A stretch of DNA of 15,978 nt, taken from contig NZ_URDP01000043.1 of NCBI RefSeq assembly GCF_900546705.1, positions 1 through 15,978 of the forward strand, in the 5' to 3' direction. This DNA is from an uncultured Oscillibacter sp. (GTDB taxonomy: Bacteria; Bacillota; Clostridia; Oscillospirales; Oscillospiraceae). Below the pieces are notes generated by a model. The model was given only the letters and a program-made list of their open reading frames with translations, was not told the origin of the DNA and did not search any database. Position numbers and translations under genes: made by a program. Below, piece by piece: positions 7,225-14,149 of this stretch. Position 1 is the stretch's first letter, and each line of letters starts with the position of its first letter.

Positions 7225-8511
7225 TTACCGGAGGCTGACATAGCCGCCCGGCTGCCAGTTGGGACAGGCGGATTTCAGGGCGGTCGCCTCCGTTGTCCGC
7301 AGGTCACCGTCATCATTGCGGGCGGCGGAGAGCAGATACCAGAAGGACTGGCCATGGTCATCGGTGATCTTGGCCGCGGCCAGGATCTCCGTTCCCTTGG
7401 CCAGGGGGATGGCGGGCATATAGTCCTCCGCCGTCAGGTACATCTGCACGTAGCCCTGCCTGCGCCACAGCTCCTCCGCCTCCGGCAGGGAGGTCGACCA
7501 CAGGGGCTCTGCCTTGCCGTTAGGAAATACTGCCAGCTCCACGCTCTCCAGTTCCAGAGGGACGCTGGGGTTGGGGTCGATGTGCAATGTCAGACTGGTG
7601 AAGCGAACGGTTCCGTTGTTCCAGCCGGTCTCCCAGCTGCCTTCCACCGCCAGGCGGTAATCTGCCGGATCGGCGGACACCGTCTCCAGGGTCTCCGTCC
7701 GGCTGACGCCGCCGGATGTCACCGTTACAGAAAGCTCTACATCGCCGTCCATGGGCACCACCCAGCCCTCTGCCTGGAAGGTCCCGTCCTCCAGCCGGAC
7801 TGCCTCCGCGGAACGCTGCTCTCCTGAGGCGGTGCAGGCGGTGAACACTGCTTGGGCGTCGCCGGAGTAGACGGCGGGATGGGCACTGACGGACAGGGTC
7901 ATGGTCCCGGCAGTCAGGTTATAATCCTGAACGGAGGCAGTATAATTGTCAATCATATTGGACTGTTCGGCTATAATAGTGGCAATTTGCCCGGTGATGG
8001 ACTGGATTTGCTGTCCGGTGGTGGTCTCCACCATCTGCAGCTCCTGACGGATCTGCCGGAGCTGGTTCCACAGGGCGCTGCCTGCCAGCAGGACCAGAAT
8101 TAAAACCGCACCTGCCGCCAGGGCAGCCAGGGGCCGCTTTCGGCGGTTCCGGGCCTGCTGGGCAGCCATGTATTTTTCAGCAATGGCTTCCACCGCAGCC
8201 AACTCCCGGTCGGTCAGTTCCTGCGCGGGGGCGTCGGCTTCCGGGGCTGAGTCCATATCTTCCGGGGTATCTTCACCGGACGCGCCCATCTCTCCGGCGG
8301 GCGGCTCCACGCCCAGCAGAGCGCCGATGGTGACCCCAAACAGGCGGCTCATGGCGATGAGCTTTTCCAGCTCCGGCACGGCGGCATCCGATTCCCATCG
8401 GCTCACTGCCTGCCGGGAGACCCCCAGCCGCTCGCCCAGAGCCTCCTGGGAGAGGCCGGCAGCCTTCCGGCCCGCCTGGATGCGGCTGCCCAAAGTGTTG
8501 GTATTGCCCAT
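7225..8511 (-). CDS. Membrane-anchored XRE-family transcription regulator with a large outer domain
   Basis: The protein has 428 residues from the ATG at 8511, chosen because AAAGGAGGA lies just upstream; nine more codons in frame would have no such site. Residues 9-68 are a lambda-repressor/XRE-type helix-turn-helix, with LSQEALGERLGVSRQAVSRWE (20-40) as the recognition core. An acidic linker (about 71-100) follows. Basic residues RNRRKR (121-126) then lead into one hydrophobic segment at about 127-148. After it come a glutamine-rich, probably coiled-coil stretch (about 149-190) and roughly 230 residues with a beta-rich, Ig-like look. The predicted layout is an inward DNA-binding head and an outward sensor. 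I do not recognise the outer domain as a named family, and its ligand and target are unknown. It is divergent from malQ and convergent with argF. Confidence 0.8.
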   Translation of the reverse strand: MGNTNTLGSRIQAGRKAAGLSQEALGERLGVSRQAVSRWESDAAVPELEKLIAMSRLFGVTIGALLGVEPPAGEMGASGEDTPEDMDSAPEADAPAQELTDRELAAVEAIAEKYMAAQQARNRRKRPLAALAAGAVLILVLLAGSALWNQLRQIRQELQMVETTTGQQIQSITGQIATIIAEQSNMIDNYTASVQDYNLTAGTMTLSVSAHPAVYSGDAQAVFTACTASGEQRSAEAVRLEDGTFQAEGWVVPMDGDVELSVTVTSGGVSRTETLETVSADPADYRLAVEGSWETGWNNGTVRFTSLTLHIDPNPSVPLELESVELAVFPNGKAEPLWSTSLPEAEELWRRQGYVQMYLTAEDYMPAIPLAKGTEILAAAKITDDHGQSFWYLLSAARNDDGDLRTTEATALKSACPNWQPGGYVSLR

Positions 8512-8533
8512 AGTCGTCTCCTCCTTTGCCCTC

Positions 8534-8621
8534 AGCATAGCAGACAGCGGTCCGAATTGCTACCACCGGCGGGTTTCCCCTCTGTCAACCAGCAGTTGCG
8601 GAGTATTTTTTCAGTATAGCA
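8534..8621 (-). promoter_or_regulatory. Candidate promoters of the XRE-type regulator gene
   Basis: Reading the minus strand, two extended -10 elements (TG, one base, then the hexamer) lie before the gene: TGCTATACT at 8621-8613 and TGCTATGCT at 8542-8534. Neither has a good -35 at the right distance. A TTGACA at 8588-8583 has only the weak TGGTAG 17 bases further on. Which is used cannot be decided by eye. The proximal one would leave a very short leader before the ribosome site. Confidence 0.4.
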
Positions 8622-8733
8622 CAGATCTTTGGGCGGAAAAAGTGGCGTAAATACGAAAAGCAGATGACACACAAAAGAGAAACGTAGAAATTACACAAAA
8701 TCAACGGGGAAAATAGATGCTGCTTTGTGCTGC

Positions 8734-8762
8734 TTGACAAATACCGATGGGACGCATACAAT
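8734..8762 (+). promoter_or_regulatory. malQ promoter, sigma-A type
   Basis: A perfect TTGACA at 8734-8739 and TACAAT at 8757-8762 are separated by 17 bases, a near-consensus housekeeping promoter. Transcription would begin near 8769, about 30 bases before ATG 8799. This rules out a malQ start at the upstream ATG 8727, which lies before the promoter. Confidence 0.85.
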
Positions 8763-8798
8763 GAAACAACCGATAGTAAAGAAAAGAGGGATTTGGAT

Positions 8799-10274
8799 AT
8801 GGAACGTTCCGCCGGTATTTTGCTGCCGATTTTTTCTCTGCCGTCTCCCTACGGCATCGGGACGCTGGGCCGGGAGGCCCGGGCTTTTGCGGACTTTTTG
8901 GCTGCTGCCGGCCAGCGCTGGTGGCAGATTCTGCCTGTGGGCCCTACGGGGGCGGGGGACTCCCCCTATACCAGCGAGTCCACTTTTGCGGGCAATCCGC
9001 TGTTTTTGGACCTGGAGCAGCTGGCGTCCGAGGGGCTGCTGACCCAGGCTGAACTGGACGGCGCCCGGACGGCGCCGTCGGACACCATCGACTATGCCGG
9101 GCTGTACCGGCAGCGGGAGACGCTGCTGCGCCTGGCTTTTTCCCGGGTCAGCGGCGAGGCGGCCCAGGCGGTGCGGGAGTTTACGCAGAGGAATCCGTGG
9201 GTGAAAAATTACGCCCTGTATCGCGCATTGAAGACTCATTTCGACGATGCGGCCTGGTTCCAGTGGCCGGACGCGGCCCTGCGGCAGCATGAGACAGCGG
9301 CGGTGGAACAGTGGTCCGTGACACTGGCGGAGGACGTGGCGTTCCACACCTGGGTGCAGTACTGGTTCTTCCGTCAGTGGGAGGCGCTCAAGGCCTACGT
9401 CAACAGCCGGGGCGTAAAGCTCATCGGCGACCTGCCCATCTACGTGTCGCTGGACAGCGCGGACGTCTGGGCGGAGCGGCGGGAGTTTTTACTGGACGGG
9501 GAGGGACACCCCACCCAGGTGGCCGGTGTCCCGCCGGACTACTTCTCCGCCGACGGCCAGCTCTGGGGCAATCCCCTCTATGACTGGAAGGCCCAGAAGG
9601 CCGACGGCTTCGGCTGGTGGATCCGCCGGGTGGAGGGTGCCTCCCGGCTCTTTGATGCCATCCGGCTGGACCATTTCCGGGCTTTTGCCAGCTACTGGTC
9701 CATCCCCGCCGGAGCGCAGACGGCCAAGACCGGCCGGTGGGAGACAGGCCCGGGCATGGATCTTCTGCGGGTGCTGACGGGCTGGTTCCCCCAGATCACC
9801 TACATTGCCGAGGACCTGGGCATCCTGACGGAGGATGTCCATCAGCTGCGCCGGGAATCCGGGCTGCCGGGCATGAAGGTGCTGGAATTTGCTTTCTCCG
9901 GCCCGGACAACGCGTACCTTCCCCACCATTATGAGCCCCACTGCATCTGCTATACCGGTACCCACGACAACGATACCGTGGTGGGCTGGTACACCCACGC
10001 AAGCGAGAACGAGCGGGCCTTTGCGGCGCGGTATCTGGGCGCGGAGGACGCCGAGGGCGTGCGGCAGGCGCTGCTGCGTGCGGGACAGGGCAGCGTGGCG
10101 GAGCTGTTTGTGGCCCAGATGCAGGACTACCTGGGCCTTGGCAGCGAGGGGCGGATCAACGTGCCCGGCGTGGCGGATGGCAACTGGCGCTGGCGGCTCC
10201 GGGAGCTGCCGCCCATGTCGCTGGCCGCCCAGATCCGGCAGATGACCCACACCTTCGGGCGCTGCGGGGCTTGA
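8799..10274 (+). CDS. malQ: 4-alpha-glucanotransferase (amylomaltase)
   Basis: MalQ moves glucan chains between maltodextrins and releases glucose; it works in the cytoplasm on maltodextrin or glycogen. With the ATG at 8799 it has 491 residues, the usual GH77 length. AGAGGG lies 8 bases upstream, and a near-perfect promoter ends at 8762. The N-terminus reads AGILLPIFSLPSPYGIGTLG, with WWQILPVGPTG at residues 41-51. The three acidic catalytic residues are visible: nucleophile D291 in RLDHFRAF, acid/base E338 in IAEDLG, and transition-state stabiliser D390 in TGTHDND. No other glycogen or maltose gene is adjacent, so its exact pathway here is open. The divergent regulator may control it, but nothing in the sequence proves that. 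A new promoter begins across its stop codon. Confidence 0.96.
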   Translation: MERSAGILLPIFSLPSPYGIGTLGREARAFADFLAAAGQRWWQILPVGPTGAGDSPYTSESTFAGNPLFLDLEQLASEGLLTQAELDGARTAPSDTIDYAGLYRQRETLLRLAFSRVSGEAAQAVREFTQRNPWVKNYALYRALKTHFDDAAWFQWPDAALRQHETAAVEQWSVTLAEDVAFHTWVQYWFFRQWEALKAYVNSRGVKLIGDLPIYVSLDSADVWAERREFLLDGEGHPTQVAGVPPDYFSADGQLWGNPLYDWKAQKADGFGWWIRRVEGASRLFDAIRLDHFRAFASYWSIPAGAQTAKTGRWETGPGMDLLRVLTGWFPQITYIAEDLGILTEDVHQLRRESGLPGMKVLEFAFSGPDNAYLPHHYEPHCICYTGTHDNDTVVGWYTHASENERAFAARYLGAEDAEGVRQALLRAGQGSVAELFVAQMQDYLGLGSEGRINVPGVADGNWRWRLRELPPMSLAAQIRQMTHTFGRCGA

Positions 10275-10300
10275 CCCGGCGGACGGGGATGTGCTATCAT
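10271..10300 (+). promoter_or_regulatory. Promoter of the TM1266-ABC operon overlapping the malQ stop codon
   Basis: TTGACC at 10271-10276 and TATCAT at 10295-10300 are 18 bases apart. The -35 hexamer contains the malQ TGA. The start of transcription would be near 10307, leaving a leader of about 185 bases before the ATG at 10493. The two hexamers match consensus at five and five of six positions. Confidence 0.7.
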
Positions 10301-10306
10301 GCATCT

Positions 10307-10470
10307 GTCTGCGGGAAGTGTACTGACCGCCGACAAATGATGCGTCCTGTCGTTCTGCCGGCAAGGTATTTCCGCGCCGAAAGAGAAGGGGAAGAGCCGC
10401 CGAATCAAGGGCGGCTTGGGTAAGTATGCCTGTTTGCCCCCTCTGCCGAACGGCAGAGGGGGCATTGATT
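10307..10470 (+). ncRNA. Structured leader, candidate attenuator or orphan riboswitch
   Basis: The stretch between the promoter and the TM1266-family gene can fold into a chain of stems. They are GCGG 10311-10314 with CCGC 10327-10330, CGACA 10331-10335 with TGTCG 10348-10352, and CGGC 10359-10362 with GCCG 10376-10379 (inner GG/CC pairs). An eight-pair stem (one G-T pair) follows at 10394-10401/10410-10417, then the terminator at 10436-10463. TCTGCCG occurs at 10354-10360 and again at 10442-10448 in the terminator's 5' arm, so the upstream copy could pair with CGGCAGA at 10451-10457 and prevent termination. AGAAGGGG at 10384-10391 could also pair with CCCCTCT at 10438-10444 with one bulge. 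It does not match the core of a riboswitch class I can recall. It may instead be only a malQ 3' region plus terminator. Confidence 0.5.
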
Positions 10471-10475
10471 TTTCA
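10436..10475 (+). terminator. Intrinsic terminator just before the TM1266-family gene
   Basis: GCCCCCTCTGCC at 10436-10447 pairs with GGCAGAGGGGGC at 10452-10463, leaving the four-base loop GAAC; it is followed by ATTGATTTTT. The hairpin is strong and ends about 20 bases before the ribosome-binding site of the next gene. It can serve malQ read-through, control of the downstream operon, or both. Confidence 0.85.
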
Positions 10476-10492
10476 GGAGAGGAGGGAGGACC

Positions 10493-10750
10493 ATGCACAC
10501 CCGGGTGGCTGTACTGGCCATCATTGTGAAAAACATGGAGTCGGTGGGTGCGCTCAATGAGCTGCTGCACCAGTACGGGCGGCATATCATCGGACGGATG
10601 GGCGTTCCGTATCACCAGCGGGGCGTGAGCATCATCAGCGTGGCCATGGACGCGCCCCAGGATGTGATCTCCGCCCTGTCCGGTAAAATCGGACGATTGG
10701 AGGGGGTCACGGCCAAGACGGTCTATGCCCCGGAAGAGGCGCTCTCCTGA
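10493..10750 (+). CDS. TM1266-family small protein ('iron-only hydrogenase system regulator')
   Basis: This 85-residue protein matches the TM1266 family as I recall it: a single ferredoxin-like domain resembling the ACT and NikR C-terminal folds, often encoded near [FeFe]-hydrogenase maturation genes. The N-terminal strand TRVAVLAIIVKN is followed by a helix (MESVGALNELLHQYG), the family core GRMGVPYHQRGVSIISVAMDA (residues 35-55), a second helix and a last strand VTAKTVYA. No DNA-binding domain is visible, so if it regulates anything it does so by binding a ligand or partner. AGGAGAGGAGGGAGGA upstream makes ATG 10493 secure. It is the first gene of a probable four-gene operon with an ABC importer. 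No hydrogenase or hydE/F/G gene is in the window. The family name reflects guilt by association; the function is not established. Confidence 0.82.
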   Translation: MHTRVAVLAIIVKNMESVGALNELLHQYGRHIIGRMGVPYHQRGVSIISVAMDAPQDVISALSGKIGRLEGVTAKTVYAPEEALS

Positions 10751-10786
10751 GAGAAATCCAAATTTTGAAGAAACGAGGAATGGAAC

Positions 10787-11785
10787 ATGAAGACGATGAA
10801 ACGGTTGACGGCGCTGTGCCTGACGCTGCTGCTGGTGGTCTCCCTGGCCGCCTGCGGCCAGAACGGGGAGACGCCGGAGGAGGTCACCGGCGAGAGCTAT
10901 GCCGTAGCGGCGCTGAAGGGTCCCACGGCCATGGGCCTTGTCAAGCTCATGCATGACGCGGAGCAGGAGGACGCCTCCTTTGTCAATGACTATACCTTTA
11001 CTCTGGCCGCCTCCGCCGATGAGGTGGCGCCCCTGCTCATTAAGGGCGAGCTGGATATGGCCTGCGTGCCTGCCAACCTGGCCGCCACGCTGTACCAGAA
11101 GACCGACGGCCAGATCGTGACGCTGGGCATCAATACCCTGGGCGTACTGTACATTGTGGAAAACGGCAATGCCGTGCGCTCTATGGAAGACCTGTCCGGC
11201 AAGACCATTGTGGCCTCCGGAAAGGATTCCACGCCGGAGTATGCCCTGAACTATCTGCTGGAGCAAAACGGCGTGGACCCCGATACGGACGTGACCATTG
11301 ACTGGAAGAGCGAGCACTCCGAGTGCGTCAGCGCCCTGGCCACCGGTGCGGCTACCATCGCCATGCTGCCCCAGCCCTTCGTCACTGTAGCCCAGAGCAA
11401 GATCCCCGATCTGCGGGTGGCCCTGGACCTGACGCAGGAGTGGGATGCCCTGGACAACGGCTCCGCTCTGCTCACCGGCGTGGTGGTGGCCCGCCGGGAG
11501 GTGGTGGAGGCCAACCCCGGCGCCGTGGATGCCTTCCTCTCTGACTACGCCGCTTCCGTGGAGTGGGTGAACGCCAACACGGCGGATGCCGCCGCTCTGA
11601 TCGGCGATTACGGCATCGTGGACGCTGCCGTGGCGGAGCAGGCTCTGCCCTATTGCAACATTGTGTGCATCACCGGCACGGAGATGAAGGACAAGCTCTC
11701 CGGCTATCTCCAGGTGCTCTGCGACGCCGACAGCGCCTCCGTGGGCGGTGCTATGCCCGGCGACGACTTCTACTACGGCGCGTGA
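10787..11785 (+). CDS. Lipoprotein substrate-binding protein of an NMT1/SsuA-like ABC importer
   Basis: The 332-residue protein begins with MKTMKRL, a hydrophobic signal peptide and a lipobox LAAC with the acylated cysteine at C23, so it should be tethered outside the membrane. The mature part begins AVAALKGPTAMGLVKLM. It then follows the two-lobe pattern of COG0715-type receptors (nitrate, sulfonate, taurine and HMP relatives), with phrases such as GELDMACVPANLAATLY and DLSGKTIVASGKDSTPEYALNYLLEQNGV. The ligand cannot be named. A ribosome site GAGGAA lies before ATG 10787, 36 bases after the TM1266-family stop. The permease begins 34 bases after its TGA. A 63-residue overlapping reading frame at 10765 is a shadow. 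Identity as an ABC receptor is firm; the subfamily is a judgement from sequence style and from its partners. Confidence 0.9.
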   Translation: MKTMKRLTALCLTLLLVVSLAACGQNGETPEEVTGESYAVAALKGPTAMGLVKLMHDAEQEDASFVNDYTFTLAASADEVAPLLIKGELDMACVPANLAATLYQKTDGQIVTLGINTLGVLYIVENGNAVRSMEDLSGKTIVASGKDSTPEYALNYLLEQNGVDPDTDVTIDWKSEHSECVSALATGAATIAMLPQPFVTVAQSKIPDLRVALDLTQEWDALDNGSALLTGVVVARREVVEANPGAVDAFLSDYAASVEWVNANTADAAALIGDYGIVDAAVAEQALPYCNIVCITGTEMKDKLSGYLQVLCDADSASVGGAMPGDDFYYGA

Positions 11786-11819
11786 TTTTCTACCCGATGG
11801 GACGGAAGGCAGGTGCGGT

Positions 11820-12587
11820 ATGAAACGGGGAAAGCGGCCTTTCCGCCTTTGGGCGGTGCTGTTCTGGCTGCTTTGCTGGCAGGGGGCGGCGGCTGCCATG
11901 GCGGCCGCCTACCCGGCCGGCCATCTCCTGCTGGCCTCTCCGATCTCGGCGCTGCGCCGTCTTGGAGAGCTGGCTGTCACCGGGGAATTCTGGAGTGCGG
12001 TATGTACTTCCGCGGTCCACATCTTTGGGGGCTTTGCCGTCTCCTGCCTTCTTGCGGTGGTGCTGGCGGCACTGTCTGCCCGGTTTTCTCCGGTGCGGGA
12101 GCTGGTCGCACCCCTGGCGGCGGCCGTCAAGGCGGTGCCGGTGGTGTCGTTCATCATTCTGGCATTGGTTTGGGTGGACGGTGGTTCCCTCTCCCTGCTG
12201 ATTTCCGGACTGATGGCGTTTCCCACGGTGTACGGCTCTGTGCTCACCGGCATCGTCCAGACAGACCGGCAGCTTTTGGAGATGGCCCAAGTATTCCGGG
12301 TGCCTTGGCGGCGGCAGCTGTGGGGCATCTGGCTGCCATCGGTACTGCCGTATTTCCGATCGGCCGTATCTCTGGCCATGGGGCTTTGCTGGAAGTCCGG
12401 CGTGGCGGCGGAGGTGATCGGACTGCGGGACGGCACTGTGGGCGAGCGGCTGTACTCGGCCAAGGTCTATTTCCAGACGGCGGACCTGTTTGCCTGGACG
12501 GCGGTGATCGTGGTGCTGTCGGCTGTGATGGAGCGGTTGTTTTTGCGGGGCGTGGACGCCCTGGCCGGAAAGGTGGGAGCAGCATGA
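11820..12587 (+). CDS. ABC importer permease, BPD_transp_1 type
   Basis: This 255-residue protein forms the membrane channel of the importer encoded around it. Hydrophobic segments are seen at about residues 9-30, 64-88, 97-118, 122-144, 183-201 and 222-240, as in the six-segment SsuC/TauC-like permeases. The coupling loop that touches the ATPase, normally EAA three residues then G, reads EMAQVFRVPWRRQLWGIWLP at 154-173. Its conserved glycine position is arginine R160 here. I start at ATG 11820 (GGAAGG just upstream). A longer in-frame start at 11748 would lie inside the receptor gene and add residues unlike a permease. Its stop overlaps the ATPase start by four bases (ATGA), a sign of translational coupling. 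Confidence 0.9.
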   Translation: MKRGKRPFRLWAVLFWLLCWQGAAAAMAAAYPAGHLLLASPISALRRLGELAVTGEFWSAVCTSAVHIFGGFAVSCLLAVVLAALSARFSPVRELVAPLAAAVKAVPVVSFIILALVWVDGGSLSLLISGLMAFPTVYGSVLTGIVQTDRQLLEMAQVFRVPWRRQLWGIWLPSVLPYFRSAVSLAMGLCWKSGVAAEVIGLRDGTVGERLYSAKVYFQTADLFAWTAVIVVLSAVMERLFLRGVDALAGKVGAA

Positions 12588-13150
12588 GGCGGATGATCGT
12601 ATCCGAGCTTTGCAAGTCCTACGACGGCCGTCCGGTTTTGCAGAACCTGAGCTTTACCTCCAATACGGAGCGCATCACTTGTCTGCGGGCACCCTCGGGC
12701 ACCGGCAAAACCACGCTGCTGCGGCTGCTGCTGGGGCTGGAGCGGCCGGACAGCGGGACCATTACGCTGCCCCGTGGATGCCGCTGGTCGGCGGTGTTCC
12801 AGGAAAACCGGCTTTTGGAGCACCTGGACGCCATGGGAAACCTGCGTTTTGCGGCAGGGCCATCACTGGATGACAACAAGGCAAAGGCCCTGCTGGAAGA
12901 GCTGGGACTGGCGGAGGCGGCGGACAAGCCTGTCCGGGCTTACTCCGGCGGCATGAAGCGGCGGCTGGCGCTGATCCGGGCGCTGCTGGTGCCCTGCGAC
13001 GCTCTGGCACTGGATGAGCCCTTCGCCGGACTGGATGAGGAAAACCGGCGCCGGGCGTGGGCATGCGTACGCCGGGAGACGGCCGGGAAGATCGTGCTGG
13101 TGGCTTCCCACGAGATTCTGGACGGAGACCTGGCGGAACTCCGGCTTTGA
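12584..13150 (+). CDS. Compact ABC importer ATPase
   Basis: At 188 residues this is shorter than typical import ATPases of about 240-260. The parts needed for ATP hydrolysis are nevertheless present: Walker A APSGTGKTT (36-44, first glycine replaced by alanine), Q-loop glutamine Q73 in VFQENRLL, ABC signature YSGGMKRR (120-127, against the usual LSGGM), Walker B LALDEPFAGLD (141-151, with E145 as catalytic base) and switch histidine H176 in VASHE. The protein ends soon after the H-loop, so any C-terminal regulatory tail is missing. The ATG overlaps the permease stop by four bases. It should energise the importer with the receptor and permease upstream. The upstream frame is open across the permease, but no fusion is likely because the permease has its own start and good coding character in another frame. 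Confidence 0.92.
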   Translation: MRRMIVSELCKSYDGRPVLQNLSFTSNTERITCLRAPSGTGKTTLLRLLLGLERPDSGTITLPRGCRWSAVFQENRLLEHLDAMGNLRFAAGPSLDDNKAKALLEELGLAEAADKPVRAYSGGMKRRLALIRALLVPCDALALDEPFAGLDEENRRRAWACVRRETAGKIVLVASHEILDGDLAELRL

Positions 13151-13185
13151 AATTCCTTCCGGGGCTGGAAATTGGGAAAGAAGTG

Positions 13186-13194
13186 TGGTAAAAT
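13186..13194 (+). promoter_or_regulatory. Candidate degV promoter, extended -10
   Basis: TGG then TAAAAT (13186-13194) makes an extended -10 element about 60 bases before ATG 13257. The -35 region has only TGGAAA-like bases around 18 upstream. The site would separate DegV expression from the ABC operon, which ends 36 bases earlier without an obvious terminator. Confidence 0.45.
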
Positions 13195-13256
13195 AAACTG
13201 CCAATATGGCGGCTTTCCATGAACGGCCGAACCAAGACCGGAAGGAGAAACTCTGT

Positions 13257-14096
13257 ATGATCAAAATTACCACCGACAGCACCTGCGACCTGCCGGTCGA
13301 GATGCTGGAGCGGCATGATATTTCCGTGATCCCCCTGGGAATTGTCAAGGGGGGCAGACTCTATCACGATGGCGTGGATATCCGCACGGCGGACATCGCC
13401 GCCCATGTGGATGCCGGCGGTGAGATCACCACCACCAACGCCGTGAACATCGCCGACTACGAGGCGCTGTTCCGCCGGGAGATGGAGCGGCACGAGGCGG
13501 TGATCCACATTAATATCGGTATGGGATTTTCCAGCTGCTACCAAAACGCCAAGCTGGCGGCGGAGGAGGTGCCGGAGGTCTATGTGGTGGACTCCGGAAA
13601 CCTGACCGTAGGCCACGGCTTTTTGGTGCTTGCCGCCGCAAAAGCGGCGGAGGAGGGCCGTTCCGTGAGCGAGATCCTGGGCATGCTGGAGGAGATGACC
13701 GGCCGGGTGGAGACCAGCTTTGTGCTGGACCGTCTGGACTATATGAAAAAGGGCGGACGATGCTCCGCCGTGACGCTGCTGGGGGCCAACCTTTTGAAGC
13801 TGCACCCCTGCGTGGAGGTCATCGACGGAAAGATGTCCGTTACCAAGAAGTACCGGGGTTCCATCGAGAAAGTGGTGGGGGACTATGTGCACGACCGGCT
13901 GCACGGCCGCACGGACATTGACCCCTCGCTGGTGTTTTTGGTGGACACCTGCCCGGACGACCATCTGGCGTCCATTGCCCGGGAGGCGCTGCACCAGGAC
14001 GGACGCTTCGAGAAAATCGTGGAGGCCAAGGCGGGCTGCACGATCTTCTGCCACTGCGGTCCCGGCACTCTGGGCATCATCTTCCTGCGCAAGTAA
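13257..14096 (+). CDS. degV: DegV-family fatty-acid-binding protein
   Basis: DegV proteins bind long-chain fatty acids in the cytoplasm. In Firmicutes such proteins (FakB) can present the fatty acid to a kinase for phospholipid synthesis. The 279 residues from ATG 13257 begin with the classic MIKITTDSTCDLP. DRLDYMKKGGRCS is the usual ligand-pocket region at about 160-172, and GPGTLGIIFL closes the protein. Where FakB relatives usually show TSQPS, this protein has TTTNAVN at about 58-64, so ligand handling might differ. A ribosome site GGAAGGAG lies upstream; an in-frame ATG at 13206 has none. The stop TAA is followed at once by a hairpin terminator. No FakA kinase gene is in the window, and the precise lipid role is unproven. 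Confidence 0.9.
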   Translation: MIKITTDSTCDLPVEMLERHDISVIPLGIVKGGRLYHDGVDIRTADIAAHVDAGGEITTTNAVNIADYEALFRREMERHEAVIHINIGMGFSSCYQNAKLAAEEVPEVYVVDSGNLTVGHGFLVLAAAKAAEEGRSVSEILGMLEEMTGRVETSFVLDRLDYMKKGGRCSAVTLLGANLLKLHPCVEVIDGKMSVTKKYRGSIEKVVGDYVHDRLHGRTDIDPSLVFLVDTCPDDHLASIAREALHQDGRFEKIVEAKAGCTIFCHCGPGTLGIIFLRK

Positions 14097-14100
14097 AGAA

Positions 14101-14133
14101 AAAAGGCTGACCCATCCGGGTCAGCCTTTTTAT
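14101..14133. terminator. Bidirectional intrinsic terminator for degV and ridA
   Basis: AAAAGGCTGACCC (14101-14113) and GGGTCAGCCTTTT (14118-14130) pair perfectly over 13 bases around ATCC. The arms end in A- and T-runs, so the element works for degV reading right and for ridA reading left. Confidence 0.9.
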
Positions 14134-14149
14134 GTAGGATGCGACTCGC

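Noticed and set aside
8727..8798. Upstream ATG for malQ giving a 515-residue protein
   Set aside because: The promoter at 8734-8762 lies downstream of that ATG, the extra 24 residues are unlike GH77, and a good ribosome site precedes ATG 8799.
10307..10435. Known riboswitch or T-box in the leader
   Set aside because: Phrases such as GGGGAAGAGCCGCCGAA recall the lysine-type core and AAGTATGCCTG the cobalamin tail, but the remaining conserved blocks are absent. I therefore left it unnamed.
11813..13150. A continuous frame that would fuse a long N-terminal part to the ATPase
   Set aside because: The first part is the shadow of the permease in another frame. The ATPase has its own ATG overlapping the permease stop, as in coupled ABC operons.
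13149..13175. Hairpin terminator between the ATPase gene and degV
   Set aside because: AATTCC and GGAAATT match only imperfectly and no T-run follows.
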